In this document: one piece after another, positions 9,501 to 18,098 of the stretch
Layout: each line of letters begins with the position of its first letter
Numbering within the stretch: position 1 is the stretch's first letter
Source: Mycobacterium lehmannii
GTDB lineage: Bacteria; Actinomycetota; Actinomycetes; Mycobacteriales; Mycobacteriaceae
DNA: 64,000 nt
NCBI RefSeq assembly: GCF_002245535.1
Contig: NZ_NKCN01000001.1
Span: 372,001 to 436,000, forward strand
Direction of reading: 5' to 3'
Position numbers and translations under genes: made by a program
Notes under the pieces: generated by a model
The model's database searches: none
What the model saw: only the letters and a program-made list of their open reading frames with translations
What the model was told of the DNA's origin: nothing

Positions 9501-12500
9501 CGCCGACCTCGATGACATGCAGGTAATTCGTTTCGAATCCGGTGTAGTCCGCCCATCGCGTTCGTGAAAGTTGCAGCGACTCACCCCGGACCGCCAGCGT
9601 CTCACCCTCGTAAATCGAGTACTGCGCAAGGATTTCTTCGCAGGCGGTGCGGACGTCGGTCGGTGGGCTGCCCGCCATCGCCCATTGATCGTCGTAGATG
9701 TATGAGTTCGCGAACGAAGCGGCGGCACGATCGGCATCACCGGCTTCCATCGCCGCTCGCACCGACTTCCATACATGACTGGCGCGGTTAGTGACGACCA
9801 ATCGACTTGTGGATCTGCGCGCCCGGTCCTCCGCGTACGCGAATGCTGATTCCTCATCATCGGTTTCGAACAGGCAGATCGACACGAATCGGCCGTCGCG
9901 GATCTCAGCCACATCGATATGCGTCCATGCGAAATCTTCGCCGTTTCTGCCGACGGCTTCCTGCTCGAAGCGTGCCACCGCCACCGTCGCTGACAGCCAG
10001 CAGACCGCCGAATGCCACACCCTCAGCGAGATGGTCATCTCCGAGAGTTTCTGGTAGGTATCGCGGAACTCGACGGCAGTGCGGCCGCCGAATACGGATC
10101 GCGACCGGTCCTCGACGAGAAACCCCGCTGGTGTGAGTCTTTCGAAAGCGTCCTCGATCTCACCCCTCATGAACGCGATCGGATACTCCGCAAGGGCCGT
10201 TTCCCCGTCTGCGAACGGCGTGCCCTCTCCCGCGCAAAAGCGCCGCTCAAATTCGCGGTACGCCCCCTCGAAGTCATTTCCGTCAAATCGGCCATCGTAG
10301 ATGCACAATTCGTCATCGTTGAATTCCGATACGTGAAGTTGGGTCGTCTCATTTCCCGCGTCGTCCGACCACTGACTGCGGGTCATGACCAGCCGGTCTC
10401 CGCGCACCGCGAGCACGCGAACGTCGAATTTGTTGTACTGGTCGAGGATCCGCTCGAGCGCCACACGTAGTGCCCCACGACCCACGATGGGGCCGCCGCT
10501 GATACCGCGTCGATCTTCGTACACAAAGCTATCCGCATAAATGGCCACCGTGGCGTCGACGTCGTGATCCCGCAGTGCTTGCCAGGCGGCTTCGATAACT
10601 TCTGCAGCTCGGTTCGCCACCGCCAGCCGCGTACTGGTCGCCCGACAGCGCTCCTCGGCGTAGGCGAACGCCGCTTCTTCGTCGTCGAGGTCGAACTGGC
10701 ACAGCGCTTCAATGCGACCGTCTCTTATCTCGCCGACGAGCAGGAATGCCCATGTGTACAACTCACCGTCTTGACCAACCGCTTCTCGTTCGAGGCGGCT
10801 GACGGACCAGTGCGGAGACAACCAGGACACGGCTGAAGGCCAAATTCGCGACGACGAGATCAGTGCGTCCAGTTGGCCCCAGCTGGCGCGAAGGTCAGCG
10901 GCTGAGCGGTCGGGAAAGGCTGAGCGGGAACGGTTCTCGATGTGCATCCCCGATGTGATGAGCTGGTCGAAGACCTCATCGTAATCGCCACGGTTCATGG
11001 CGATGAACGTTGCGGCGGCCACCCTGCCACCCTCTGCGAACTCAGCACCTTCTCCGGCGTAGTAGCGCCGCTCGAGTTCGCGGTAGGCGCCTTCGAAATC
11101 GTCTTCGTCGTACCGTCCGTCGAAGACGACCCGACCCGTATCGTCGGTCTCGAAGACATGTAGATACGCCGTCGCGTTGTCGGCTTCATCCGACCAATAG
11201 GTGTGTGCCATCACGAGGTGGTCTCCGCGGATCGCCAATACGCGTGAATCGAATTGCGTGTACTGGTCGCAGATTCGGGCGACCGCCCCCCGCATTTCCT
11301 CGCGTCCGACGATGGGGTCGCCACTGAGTCTTCGCCGATCCTCATAGGCAAAGTCATCAGCATAAACGGCGACGACACCGTCGACGTCCTGGGCACGCAG
11401 CGCCCGGATTACTCGTGGAAGCAACTGGCTGGCTCGGTTTGTGACTGCGAGACGGCTAGTGGTCGTCCGAAGTCGTCCCTCGACATAATTGAAAGCGGAT
11501 GCCTCATCGTCGATTTCGAATTGACATATCGATACGAGTCGGTTGGCCCGGATCTCGGCTGCATGGATACTGGCCCACTCGTAGTTCTCGTCATCTCGTC
11601 CCGTAGCTTCTCGCGAGAAGCGGAGAACGAGCCAGTTCGGTGACAGCCACTCAATCGCTGACGTCCACACACGAGACGAGGCGACAATCGCGTCAAGTTC
11701 TTCCAGAGTGCCGCGGAACTCGTCGGCCGAGAGTTCGGGATGCGCCGCGTGGGAACGATTCTCGAGCCTGAAGTCCTCAACGAAGAGTTCACCGAAAACC
11801 CGGTCGTAGTCTCGTCGGTTCATGGCGAGGACTATTTCGGTCGTCACAGCACCCGCCGCGGCGAACTCCTCTCCCTCGTCGGCGTAGTAGCGCCGTTCGA
11901 GTTCGCGGTAGGCGCTTTCGAAGTCGTCCCCGTCAAAGCGGATGTGGTAGAGGAGGCGGTCGTCGTCGCCGGTTTCATTGACGTAGAAGGAGGTCATGAC
12001 GTTTCCGTCGTTGTCTGCCCACCGGCTCCGCACAAGATGCAGGCGCCGGCCGCGGACAGCGAGGACGTGAAGTTCGAAGTGCGTGTACTGCTCTGAAACC
12101 CGCTCTATCGCCGTCCGCATCGCATCGAGGCCGATGACGGGCTCGCCGCTCAGGTGTCGGCGGTCGTCATAGACGAACGAGTCCGAGAACCAGGCGAGGG
12201 CGCCCTCGGTGTCGTGTTCCTTAACCGCCTTGATGAAGGCGGGTAAGTATCGACAGGAGTCATTGGTGACCGTGAGCCTGCCGGCGAGCACCGCGGTGCG
12301 CTCATCCCTGGGACCTGTTGCTGCTCGGAGGGGTTTCTCCGAGGGCGTGGCTGCGGGCTCGTCTGTAATCCCAATCGAAATGGACACTTCCTTAGCCGTA
12401 TACAGCGCCTTGGCGTCATCTCGAGCCGTGACGGCGCCCTCGCGATCTCCCGCTGCCGTGAGCACACGGCTCAACGCGAGGCAGGCCTCCGCGTGGTCGA

Positions 12501-15500
12501 GAACGAGGTCTGTCCCGCTGGCGACGGTCACCGCATCCGTGGCCATCGCTACCGCATCACCCTGGCGGCCCTGAGCTGAGAGGATTTCGGCGCGCACCGC
12601 GCGCCAGGCGATCGCCGTCTTCAGATTATGGCCTGCGAGCCCCTGGCTTTCAGCTGCGTACTGCTCGGCCTCGTCGATACGGCCCTGCGCAAGAACGGAT
12701 CTTGCCAATAGGGCGGCGGCTTGCCCCGCGTCGGCGCCGACGCCCAACGCGTCGAGCCCTTCCAGTGCCGTTCGAAAGTGCGGCTCCGCGGCGACCGCAT
12801 CGCCCTCCATCAATTCGATGATCCCAGCGAACAACTCCGTTTCCATCAGTCCGTGCCGCAGGCCGAGATCCGCGACGAGCTGGCGTGCTTCGCCAAGCAT
12901 CTGTCGCGCCTTGTCGGGTCGGCCGCGCAGCAGTTCCAGCACAGCCAGATGCCGCAACGACGTCGCCTCGAGCGAGGGTGCGGCGGTCGTCATCCGCTGC
13001 ATCCGTACCACGTCAAGACAACGACCACCGGCTTTCGGCACGGGGCTCGGGCCCCACAGCGCCGCACCCGGCGCCGCGCCCAACGCTGCGGTGATCTGCC
13101 GGTGGTCTCCACTTTGGCGGGCGGCGATCAACGCCTCGAACAGGTCGAGTTCGCCGTCGCCGACCCGGCCAAGACGCAGCCGTGCGCTCGCTCGTACGCG
13201 ATGCGCCTTGGCTAGCCCGGCGGCGTCGGCGCGGCGCGCGAATTCGTCGATCGCGCCTTGGAGGAGGCTGTCGTACTCCAGTAACCGCTCAGGGTCTGTA
13301 TAGATGCCGTGCTGGCACCGGTAACACGTCGCCCATGGAGCCAACGCTTCTCCTGCAATACGCTCGAGCTCGTCGACAAGTCCGGCTCCGGCGGTGACGT
13401 CGCCGGCGGACAGAAACGCTTCGCAGGCTGTCAGTAAGAGCTCGGCGTGCACCGCGTTGTCGGCCGCCGCAAGCGCCGAGCCTCGTGCCGCCTGGGTGCC
13501 CGCGGATATCAACTCGTCGCGGTCGAGCGCCCGCCGCGCCGAAACCGAGTAATGGCGGGCGGCACGCAAAGCCAGATCACTCGTGTGCTCGGTGAATTCG
13601 CCGAGTTCATGACGATAGACGTGAGCGGCTTCCAAATGTCGCGCGATCATCTCGTCGGCTTCGAACGCGACGCTGGGTCCGCCCGCCGCCACCCAATCGG
13701 CCAGGCGTGCATGCAGTTCCGCTCGGTCCGACTTCAACAGTCGCCGGTAGGCGACATCGCGGATCAGCACATGATGGAATCCCCATACAGCTTCGTCCCC
13801 GACGTAGGTGCCCGTGGGCTGGGCGAGTTCCAGACGGCGAAGTCGGTTGAGCGACATCTTGATCGCATCCGCCTGACCACCGGCGAGCGCGCGCACTGTA
13901 CCGACCGAGAAGTCGCTCCCCACCACCGAGGCGATCTCCAGTACGCGCCGGTCGGCAGGGTCGAGACGTTCCAGTCGCGACGCGAGCAGGGCGTGAATCG
14001 TCGGTGGGATGGTGATGGCGTCGACGTCGATCGTCAGTTCCCAGCCGGACGGCTGCTCGACGAGAACCCCGTCGTGGGCAAGCATTCCGACGAGTTCCCG
14101 CACGAACAGGGGGTTGCCGCCGGTGGAGGAAGGCAGCCGATGAAGTAGCTCGGAAGGCAACTCGGCGGCACCCAGAACCCTGGCGGCGAGTTCCGCGGTC
14201 GCGCCGGCGTCGAGGCCATCGAGATGGATGGTGTCGGTGACCCAACGGCTTGCGGCGACGAAATCGGGACGAAGCTCGCGCAGCTCGGGTCGTGCCAGAG
14301 CCAGGACAAGTACCGGCACTTCCTTGATCCACTCGACGAGATGCTCGATGAAGTCGAGCAGCAAGCTGTCGGCCCACTGGATGTCATCGAGCACGAACAC
14401 GACCGGACCGCTGCCTGCCAGCACCTCGACGAATCTGCGCAATGCCCAGAAGTTCTCCTCGACCGAGCCGGCTACGCCGGTGGCCAGCCCGTTGAGTACG
14501 CGCAGGAGGCGGTCCCCCTCCGAAACCCCCGCCGGGATATCGGTTGCGAGGTCGCGAGAACGCAACATCTCGACGATCGGTGCAAGCGCGACAGTTCCGT
14601 CGACCGCGCATCGCGACTGGATCACGCGGGCACTATCCAGAGCGCCAATGAATTCCGTGGCTAGTCGACTCTTGCCGACGCCGGGATCGCCGGTGACGGT
14701 CACCAGCCGAGCCGCACGCGCCGAAATCGCGTCGGCGAGCACACTTCGGAGCCGCTGCACCTCCTGCGATCGGCCGACAAACGGAACGGTATCCGCTGTG
14801 TCCAATTGCCGTCCGAGCCACTGGTATACCGCTACGGGCGCGTTACGGCCTTTCACCTGCATACGGCCGAGTGACTCATAGCCGTGTCGACTTCGCGTCG
14901 CCCGCCAGGTCTCCTCGCCGACGACGACGCGCCCACGCGGACATTCGGCCTCGAGGCGGGCTCCGACGTTCAATGCGTCGCCCACCAAGTCGGCGTCGCC
15001 CGCCCCGACGACAACCTCGCCCGTGTTGACGGCGACACGCAGCGCCAATTCCGTGCCGTGTGTCTCGGTGACCTGGGCGGCCAAGCCGATAAATCGTTCC
15101 TGAAGCTCGACCGCGGCATCGACGGCGCTGACGGCGTCTTCGGGACCGATCTCGGGGACACCCCAGACGGCCATGAACCCGTCACCGATGTACTTGGTGA
15201 CACCCGCCCGGTGTCGCTGGGCGGTCGACCGCAGCAGTTCGTGGTATCTGGCGATCACATCGCGGGCCGTCTCCGCATCGACCCGCTCCTCGAAGGTGGT
15301 CGACCCGGCCAGATCGGCGAACATCACGGTCACGGTCTTGCGCGCCGGACCCGCCCCTGGCAGGTCCGCTGGGGCGGTCTGTCCTTCGAGCGGAGCGCCG
15401 CAGCCGCGGCAGTAGCGCGCGGTCGCCCGTGCCTCCAGGCCGCACGTCGCGCACACACGCGCCAATGATCCGCCGCAGCCCTCGCAGAAGCGCGCGTCCT

Positions 15501-15549
15501 CTTCGTTCGTCGTCCCGCAGGAGGCGCAGGTGCGGCGGCTCTCAGCCAT
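6517..15549 (-). CDS. Giant class III cyclase / AAA-type ATPase with seven tandem NTF2-like repeats
   Basis: About 3010 aa from the ATG at 15549; the frame extends further upstream but would enter the kinase gene. Domains in order: a double zinc ribbon (C8, C11, C22, C25; C33, C36, C47, C50); a class III nucleotide cyclase domain (about 70-245) with metal ligands D79 and D123, purine-specifying K119 and D187, and transition-state N194 and R198, so it is predicted active on ATP; an NTPase domain with Walker A GDPGVGKS (287-294) and Walker B VVFVLDD (383-389); a helical TPR-like region to about 1085; then seven tandem units of about 273 aa to the C terminus. It starts two bases after the kinase stop and overlaps msrB by ATGA. 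The uninterrupted 9-kb frame implies selection. The cyclase-ATPase-TPR order resembles soluble adenylyl cyclase-like bacterial regulators. The role of the repeat tail is unknown. Confidence 0.9.
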   Translation of the reverse strand: MAESRRTCASCGTTNEEDARFCEGCGGSLARVCATCGLEARATARYCRGCGAPLEGQTAPADLPGAGPARKTVTVMFADLAGSTTFEERVDAETARDVIARYHELLRSTAQRHRAGVTKYIGDGFMAVWGVPEIGPEDAVSAVDAAVELQERFIGLAAQVTETHGTELALRVAVNTGEVVVGAGDADLVGDALNVGARLEAECPRGRVVVGEETWRATRSRHGYESLGRMQVKGRNAPVAVYQWLGRQLDTADTVPFVGRSQEVQRLRSVLADAISARAARLVTVTGDPGVGKSRLATEFIGALDSARVIQSRCAVDGTVALAPIVEMLRSRDLATDIPAGVSEGDRLLRVLNGLATGVAGSVEENFWALRRFVEVLAGSGPVVFVLDDIQWADSLLLDFIEHLVEWIKEVPVLVLALARPELRELRPDFVAASRWVTDTIHLDGLDAGATAELAARVLGAAELPSELLHRLPSSTGGNPLFVRELVGMLAHDGVLVEQPSGWELTIDVDAITIPPTIHALLASRLERLDPADRRVLEIASVVGSDFSVGTVRALAGGQADAIKMSLNRLRRLELAQPTGTYVGDEAVWGFHHVLIRDVAYRRLLKSDRAELHARLADWVAAGGPSVAFEADEMIARHLEAAHVYRHELGEFTEHTSDLALRAARHYSVSARRALDRDELISAGTQAARGSALAAADNAVHAELLLTACEAFLSAGDVTAGAGLVDELERIAGEALAPWATCYRCQHGIYTDPERLLEYDSLLQGAIDEFARRADAAGLAKAHRVRASARLRLGRVGDGELDLFEALIAARQSGDHRQITAALGAAPGAALWGPSPVPKAGGRCLDVVRMQRMTTAAPSLEATSLRHLAVLELLRGRPDKARQMLGEARQLVADLGLRHGLMETELFAGIIELMEGDAVAAEPHFRTALEGLDALGVGADAGQAAALLARSVLAQGRIDEAEQYAAESQGLAGHNLKTAIAWRAVRAEILSAQGRQGDAVAMATDAVTVASGTDLVLDHAEACLALSRVLTAAGDREGAVTARDDAKALYTAKEVSISIGITDEPAATPSEKPLRAATGPRDERTAVLAGRLTVTNDSCRYLPAFIKAVKEHDTEGALAWFSDSFVYDDRRHLSGEPVIGLDAMRTAIERVSEQYTHFELHVLAVRGRRLHLVRSRWADNDGNVMTSFYVNETGDDDRLLYHIRFDGDDFESAYRELERRYYADEGEEFAAAGAVTTEIVLAMNRRDYDRVFGELFVEDFRLENRSHAAHPELSADEFRGTLEELDAIVASSRVWTSAIEWLSPNWLVLRFSREATGRDDENYEWASIHAAEIRANRLVSICQFEIDDEASAFNYVEGRLRTTTSRLAVTNRASQLLPRVIRALRAQDVDGVVAVYADDFAYEDRRRLSGDPIVGREEMRGAVARICDQYTQFDSRVLAIRGDHLVMAHTYWSDEADNATAYLHVFETDDTGRVVFDGRYDEDDFEGAYRELERRYYAGEGAEFAEGGRVAAATFIAMNRGDYDEVFDQLITSGMHIENRSRSAFPDRSAADLRASWGQLDALISSSRIWPSAVSWLSPHWSVSRLEREAVGQDGELYTWAFLLVGEIRDGRIEALCQFDLDDEEAAFAYAEERCRATSTRLAVANRAAEVIEAAWQALRDHDVDATVAIYADSFVYEDRRGISGGPIVGRGALRVALERILDQYNKFDVRVLAVRGDRLVMTRSQWSDDAGNETTQLHVSEFNDDELCIYDGRFDGNDFEGAYREFERRFCAGEGTPFADGETALAEYPIAFMRGEIEDAFERLTPAGFLVEDRSRSVFGGRTAVEFRDTYQKLSEMTISLRVWHSAVCWLSATVAVARFEQEAVGRNGEDFAWTHIDVAEIRDGRFVSICLFETDDEESAFAYAEDRARRSTSRLVVTNRASHVWKSVRAAMEAGDADRAAASFANSYIYDDQWAMAGSPPTDVRTACEEILAQYSIYEGETLAVRGESLQLSRTRWADYTGFETNYLHVIEVGEDGLICYYGRFGENDFDAAYGELERRYYAGEGAALSDSGRITTEFAIAMNERDLSRAFDELIAPDFRVENRSRSGFPDRSAEELKSSTDELIAMFASVRAWNSAVRWVSPQHAVGRNEREAVGHDDERFSWSRLFVMEVKAHRVTHLCIYELDDEEAAFAHAEQLAREATSRLPVTNRASRTFFASWRAADAHDVDSMVERYAEQFEYDDRRKLGGNPLDGVRSGAERILAQYDHFKGGTLAVRGERLHLAWSRWSNDAGDETAYLVLQEVDDSGRITYEGRFDEDDFGGAYRELTRRYCAGEAATFTQSATAAAELMIALNAGDFDRAFGELTSHDFRVENRSSTAFPNRSAAELRASLEELRSMMASVRQWNVAECWPSPTYCVGRHERQAVGKDGEQYTWTGIDVCEIRDGRAVLDCRFDVDDEDSAFAYAESLVSATASRLSLTNRATKTVDNLWRLMQAQDTEAAAALASESFVFGDHRRLHGNPVGDTRSALERILDDYTSFESRTLAVRGENLHLGSTRWANDDGFEVRYLMVHKVDEAGRIVYHGRFDEDDFEGAYRELERRYYFDEGASFADAGATQTEWIVALNRGDLDRLFGELMEPEMRFEMQSSSAFPDSSLTEARAAIEDFNARVGWARTWLSALCWVSPTCCVNRTEREAIGHDGERYTWTRLSVVEFRDGRMASEREFDADDEDAAFACAEERIHAVGSRLPLTNRSCDTVAALQNAMRAKDIEGGIGCYAIPCVYDDRRRISGDPIRNAAGLRLAGERILAQYNNFEWRTLAVRGYFLSMHSSVWSDDAGNATSYLHVYEVDDAGHFVYEGRFDEDDFENAYQELTRRYCAGEGAAVAEGATHIAKYLMAINRREWDRAFGEMATPDMHAVSRSRSGFPDRSVADLRASYEHLCAMVASVRSWHSIERWISPTVAVTLHEREAIGHDGERYEWTRIIVGEFREGLTTHLAEFDVDDEAAAFEYAEERVRRAGSSVES
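6520..12290 (-). repeat. Seven tandem ~273-residue units inside the giant cyclase
   Basis: Unit starts, marked by a recurring S-R-L-x-x-T-N-R-A/S motif, fall near 12290, 11463, 10644, 9815, 8998, 8185 and 7369 (minus strand), giving periods of about 813-829 bp. Each unit has two halves. The first carries LAVRG, a DD-x-G-x3-Y-x-GRFDEDDFEGAY-like strand and ELERRYYAGEG. The second carries a run like ENRSRSAFPDRSA, then EREAVGHDGE and FDxDDEEAAFAYAEE. Each half has the length and alpha+beta pattern of an NTF2/SnoaL-like domain, so the tail may hold about 14 such folds. The fold is my inference; the repetition is visible directly. The copies have diverged clearly, so this is not a recent duplication. 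Confidence 0.85.
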
Positions 15550-15551
15550 GG

Positions 15552-16619
15552 TCAGTCCGGACTCAGCGAGAACGCGTCGTGGTCCTCGAGGGCGGCCACG
15601 GCACGGGTGAACATCGTGCGGACCAGACGTCGATTGCGGTCGTTGACGACTTTGATTCGGCCCTCCGCCGCGACGGGATAGATGAAGCACCATGCGGTGG
15701 CAATCCGGTAATCTCGTCTCAGTTCAGCTGTGGGGTAGTCGATTCCGTGCTCGGCGAGGCGCTCGCGATAGCGAGCCAGCAATTCTTCCTCACAGCTGCG
15801 GCGCGTGTCGGGCGTGAGGCTTTGGCTCAAGAAGTAGCCGACGTCGTAGGCGCCCCGGCCTTTACTGCTGACTTGCCAGTCCAGCACCGTCACCGGCGGG
15901 TCACCGGCGCCGGTGGCGAAGAACACCTGGTCGAGCCGAAGGTCGCCGTGCAGGAAAGTGTGGGGCTCCCGCGAGATCTCGTCGAGGAGCCACGGCATCA
16001 GCGCCGGGAATCGGTTGCCGTAGTCACGGGTGGTCGGCGCCAGGTCCGAGCCCAGGCGCTCCACACATCTTGGCCATGCGGCGTGGAAATTGCTGATGAT
16101 CACCTCGGGAAACGGCGGGGTGGTGTGCGGTTTCAGCCATGGCAGCGACGCGAGACGATCGTTTTCCCACCAGTAGGCGTGGTGCCGGGCGATGGCGTCG
16201 ATGACGGTTTCGGCGTCGGCGACCGAACAGCCGACGAGTTGGTCGACGTTTCGGAGACGAGCAAGATCTTCGAGGACCAACACGAAATCGTGGGATGATT
16301 CGTCGAAGGCCGTGAAGTATGGCCGGGCCGGCGGCAGCGGATTAGCGACGCCGATTTCTCGGTAGAACCGGACTTCTCGTCGGTAGAACTCGAGGTCCTC
16401 GCACAGGTTGGTCCTCGCGATCGTGTCCAGCGTCGGGAGCTTGACCACGACCGTCGGCGGCACGTCGGGGCTGCCGTCAAGGTGGACCCGATAAAGGCGG
16501 CCGAGCAACCCGACGCCGATCCCGAACTGCTCGAGCTTGCACACTCGGACCTCGGCCTGCAGGACCTCGCTGAGCCATTCGGGGGTGATGGATTGCGGAT
16601 CCACCGGGATTGTCGGCAT
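15552..16619 (-). CDS. Phosphotransferase-family (aminoglycoside/ecdysteroid kinase-like) protein
   Basis: A 355-aa kinase-fold protein of the APH/EcKinase type. The catalytic-loop motif HGDLRLDQVFF and the metal-binding segment VLDWQVSSKGRGAYDVGYFL are both evident, and a nucleotide-loop Lys is likely in TVVVKLPTL. The ATG at 16619 is preferred over an upstream ATG because GGGGAGG lies about six bases before it. Its substrate cannot be told from sequence; relatives phosphorylate small molecules with hydroxyl groups. The stop is two bases before the giant cyclase start, so kinase, cyclase and msrB look like one transcription unit. The kinase and cyclase appear inserted between aftC and msrB. 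Confidence 0.85.
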   Translation of the reverse strand: MPTIPVDPQSITPEWLSEVLQAEVRVCKLEQFGIGVGLLGRLYRVHLDGSPDVPPTVVVKLPTLDTIARTNLCEDLEFYRREVRFYREIGVANPLPPARPYFTAFDESSHDFVLVLEDLARLRNVDQLVGCSVADAETVIDAIARHHAYWWENDRLASLPWLKPHTTPPFPEVIISNFHAAWPRCVERLGSDLAPTTRDYGNRFPALMPWLLDEISREPHTFLHGDLRLDQVFFATGAGDPPVTVLDWQVSSKGRGAYDVGYFLSQSLTPDTRRSCEEELLARYRERLAEHGIDYPTAELRRDYRIATAWCFIYPVAAEGRIKVVNDRNRRLVRTMFTRAVAALEDHDAFSLSPD

Positions 16620-16748
16620 ATTGCGCCTCCCCAGTCGATCCCGTGAGCGAATCAATCGTACGAGATCAGGAGCGCATCAGCACTGGTTATAAGCGCGACA
16701 GCGTGCGGCATGAACTTGCTTTGGCAAATACTGTCGGAGCCGTCAACA

Positions 16749-18062
16749 TCAGCTGATCGGCGGCGCGACGGGTCTCGCCGGTTCTCCCGCACTGTCGCGC
16801 TCGGCCGGCCGCGGCTCCTTCAGCCACGTCGGGTCGATCCCGTCGTCGAGTCGGCCCTCTGCCTTGGCGTCCAGATAGCGGAAGTACAGCACAGAGAAGA
16901 CGACCACGAGCATCAGCCCCCACCCGTAGGTGAACTTCATGTACTCGAGGAACCGCCCGGTCGTGGGCCAGTGTCCGAGCAGCCAGCGGTCGGCACTCAT
17001 GAACCCGTAGATCGCCAGCCAGGCGGGCCAATTGCGCAGCACCGAGTTCGGTAGCACCACCGTCATCAGGAACGGGAACAGCATCATCGAGTAGTAGCCC
17101 TGGCCGAGCGACAGCACCAAGAACGAGGTGATCAGCAGCACGCCGGACGATGTCGTCATCCAGAACAGCGGGTCCCGGGTGCGGTAGTACTTGTACAGCA
17201 GCCACAGCGAGATCACGGCGATCACCGCAAATGCGATGCGCAACAACAGGATCAGCCACGTAGGCAGGCCGTAGTAGATGCCGTTACCGGCAATCGAGCT
17301 GTTGAAGTAGTCGCGGGTCGTGAGGATGTAAGGCACTGTCCGCGTGAAGAAGCTCATCGGGTCGCTGATCAACGGCCATGCAGCGGCGTTGAAGACCAGC
17401 GGCACCGCGATGGCGGCGACCACCGCGCGCCACTGGCGGTTTAGGAGCGGCAGCAACAGCAGTGGCGCCAGAAGCGGTTTGACCACCAACGTCAATCCGA
17501 TCGCCGCACCTGCCAGCCATTGGTGGTTGCGCTTACCGTCCAGCAGCCAGCGGAAGAACAGCACCTCGGCCAGCAGGATGCACCCGTTGATGTTGCCGAA
17601 AACCAGTGTGTTGATCACGCTTTCGGTGCAGAACATCGCGGCCAGCAGGGCGGGCAGAGCGACCGAGCGGAAGCCGTAACCGAACAGCCGCACCAGAAAG
17701 TAGGCGGCCAACACGATCGCGATCGTGTTGAACGTGATGAACCAGTACCGCGATGCGTCGACGGGCAGGTAGCCAAACGGCGCCATCAACAACGTCCCGC
17801 CCGGCGGATACAGATAGTGCGGGTCGACGTGGTTGAAGTGCTCGTTGTAGATGTCCCAGCCCATCTTGAAATTGACGACCGCCCGGTAGACGGGTCCGTA
17901 GTCGTCGGTGATGTAGCCGTTGGTCGCCAGCACGTAGCTGCGGTGGATGATGAACAGGATCGCCAGCGGCCACAGGATCACCTTCAACACCGACGCAACG
18001 CTGGGTGGGGAGGTCCGGGGCCGGAAGGGCGTCGTCAACGAACTGGCCACAAGATCGCGCAC
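16749..18062 (-). CDS. aftC: Arabinofuranosyltransferase AftC (GT87 family)
   Basis: A 437-aa multi-spanning membrane glycosyltransferase of the GT-C fold. AftC adds alpha-1,3-linked arabinofuranose from decaprenylphosphoryl-arabinose, making the branch points of arabinogalactan and lipoarabinomannan on the outer side of the plasma membrane. The first periplasmic loop carries the acidic motif ITDDYGPVYRAV, where the catalytic Asp of this family lies. WDIYNEHFNHVDPHYLYPPGG and the C-terminal YFRYLDAKAEGRLDDGIDP match the mycobacterial AftC I remember (Rv2673). The start is a GTG at 18062. The gene follows a hydrolase-like lipoprotein gene on the same strand, as in M. tuberculosis. Confidence 0.93.
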   Translation of the reverse strand: MRDLVASSLTTPFRPRTSPPSVASVLKVILWPLAILFIIHRSYVLATNGYITDDYGPVYRAVVNFKMGWDIYNEHFNHVDPHYLYPPGGTLLMAPFGYLPVDASRYWFITFNTIAIVLAAYFLVRLFGYGFRSVALPALLAAMFCTESVINTLVFGNINGCILLAEVLFFRWLLDGKRNHQWLAGAAIGLTLVVKPLLAPLLLLPLLNRQWRAVVAAIAVPLVFNAAAWPLISDPMSFFTRTVPYILTTRDYFNSSIAGNGIYYGLPTWLILLLRIAFAVIAVISLWLLYKYYRTRDPLFWMTTSSGVLLITSFLVLSLGQGYYSMMLFPFLMTVVLPNSVLRNWPAWLAIYGFMSADRWLLGHWPTTGRFLEYMKFTYGWGLMLVVVFSVLYFRYLDAKAEGRLDDGIDPTWLKEPRPAERDSAGEPARPVAPPIS

Positions 18063-18098
18063 GACCGCACGGTACCCGACCGCAGTCGAGGTCAGGCG

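Noticed and set aside
15550..15693. Upstream extension of the giant cyclase frame
   Set aside because: It runs into the end of the kinase gene and its 48 residues look random; the ATG at 15549 directly precedes the zinc ribbon.
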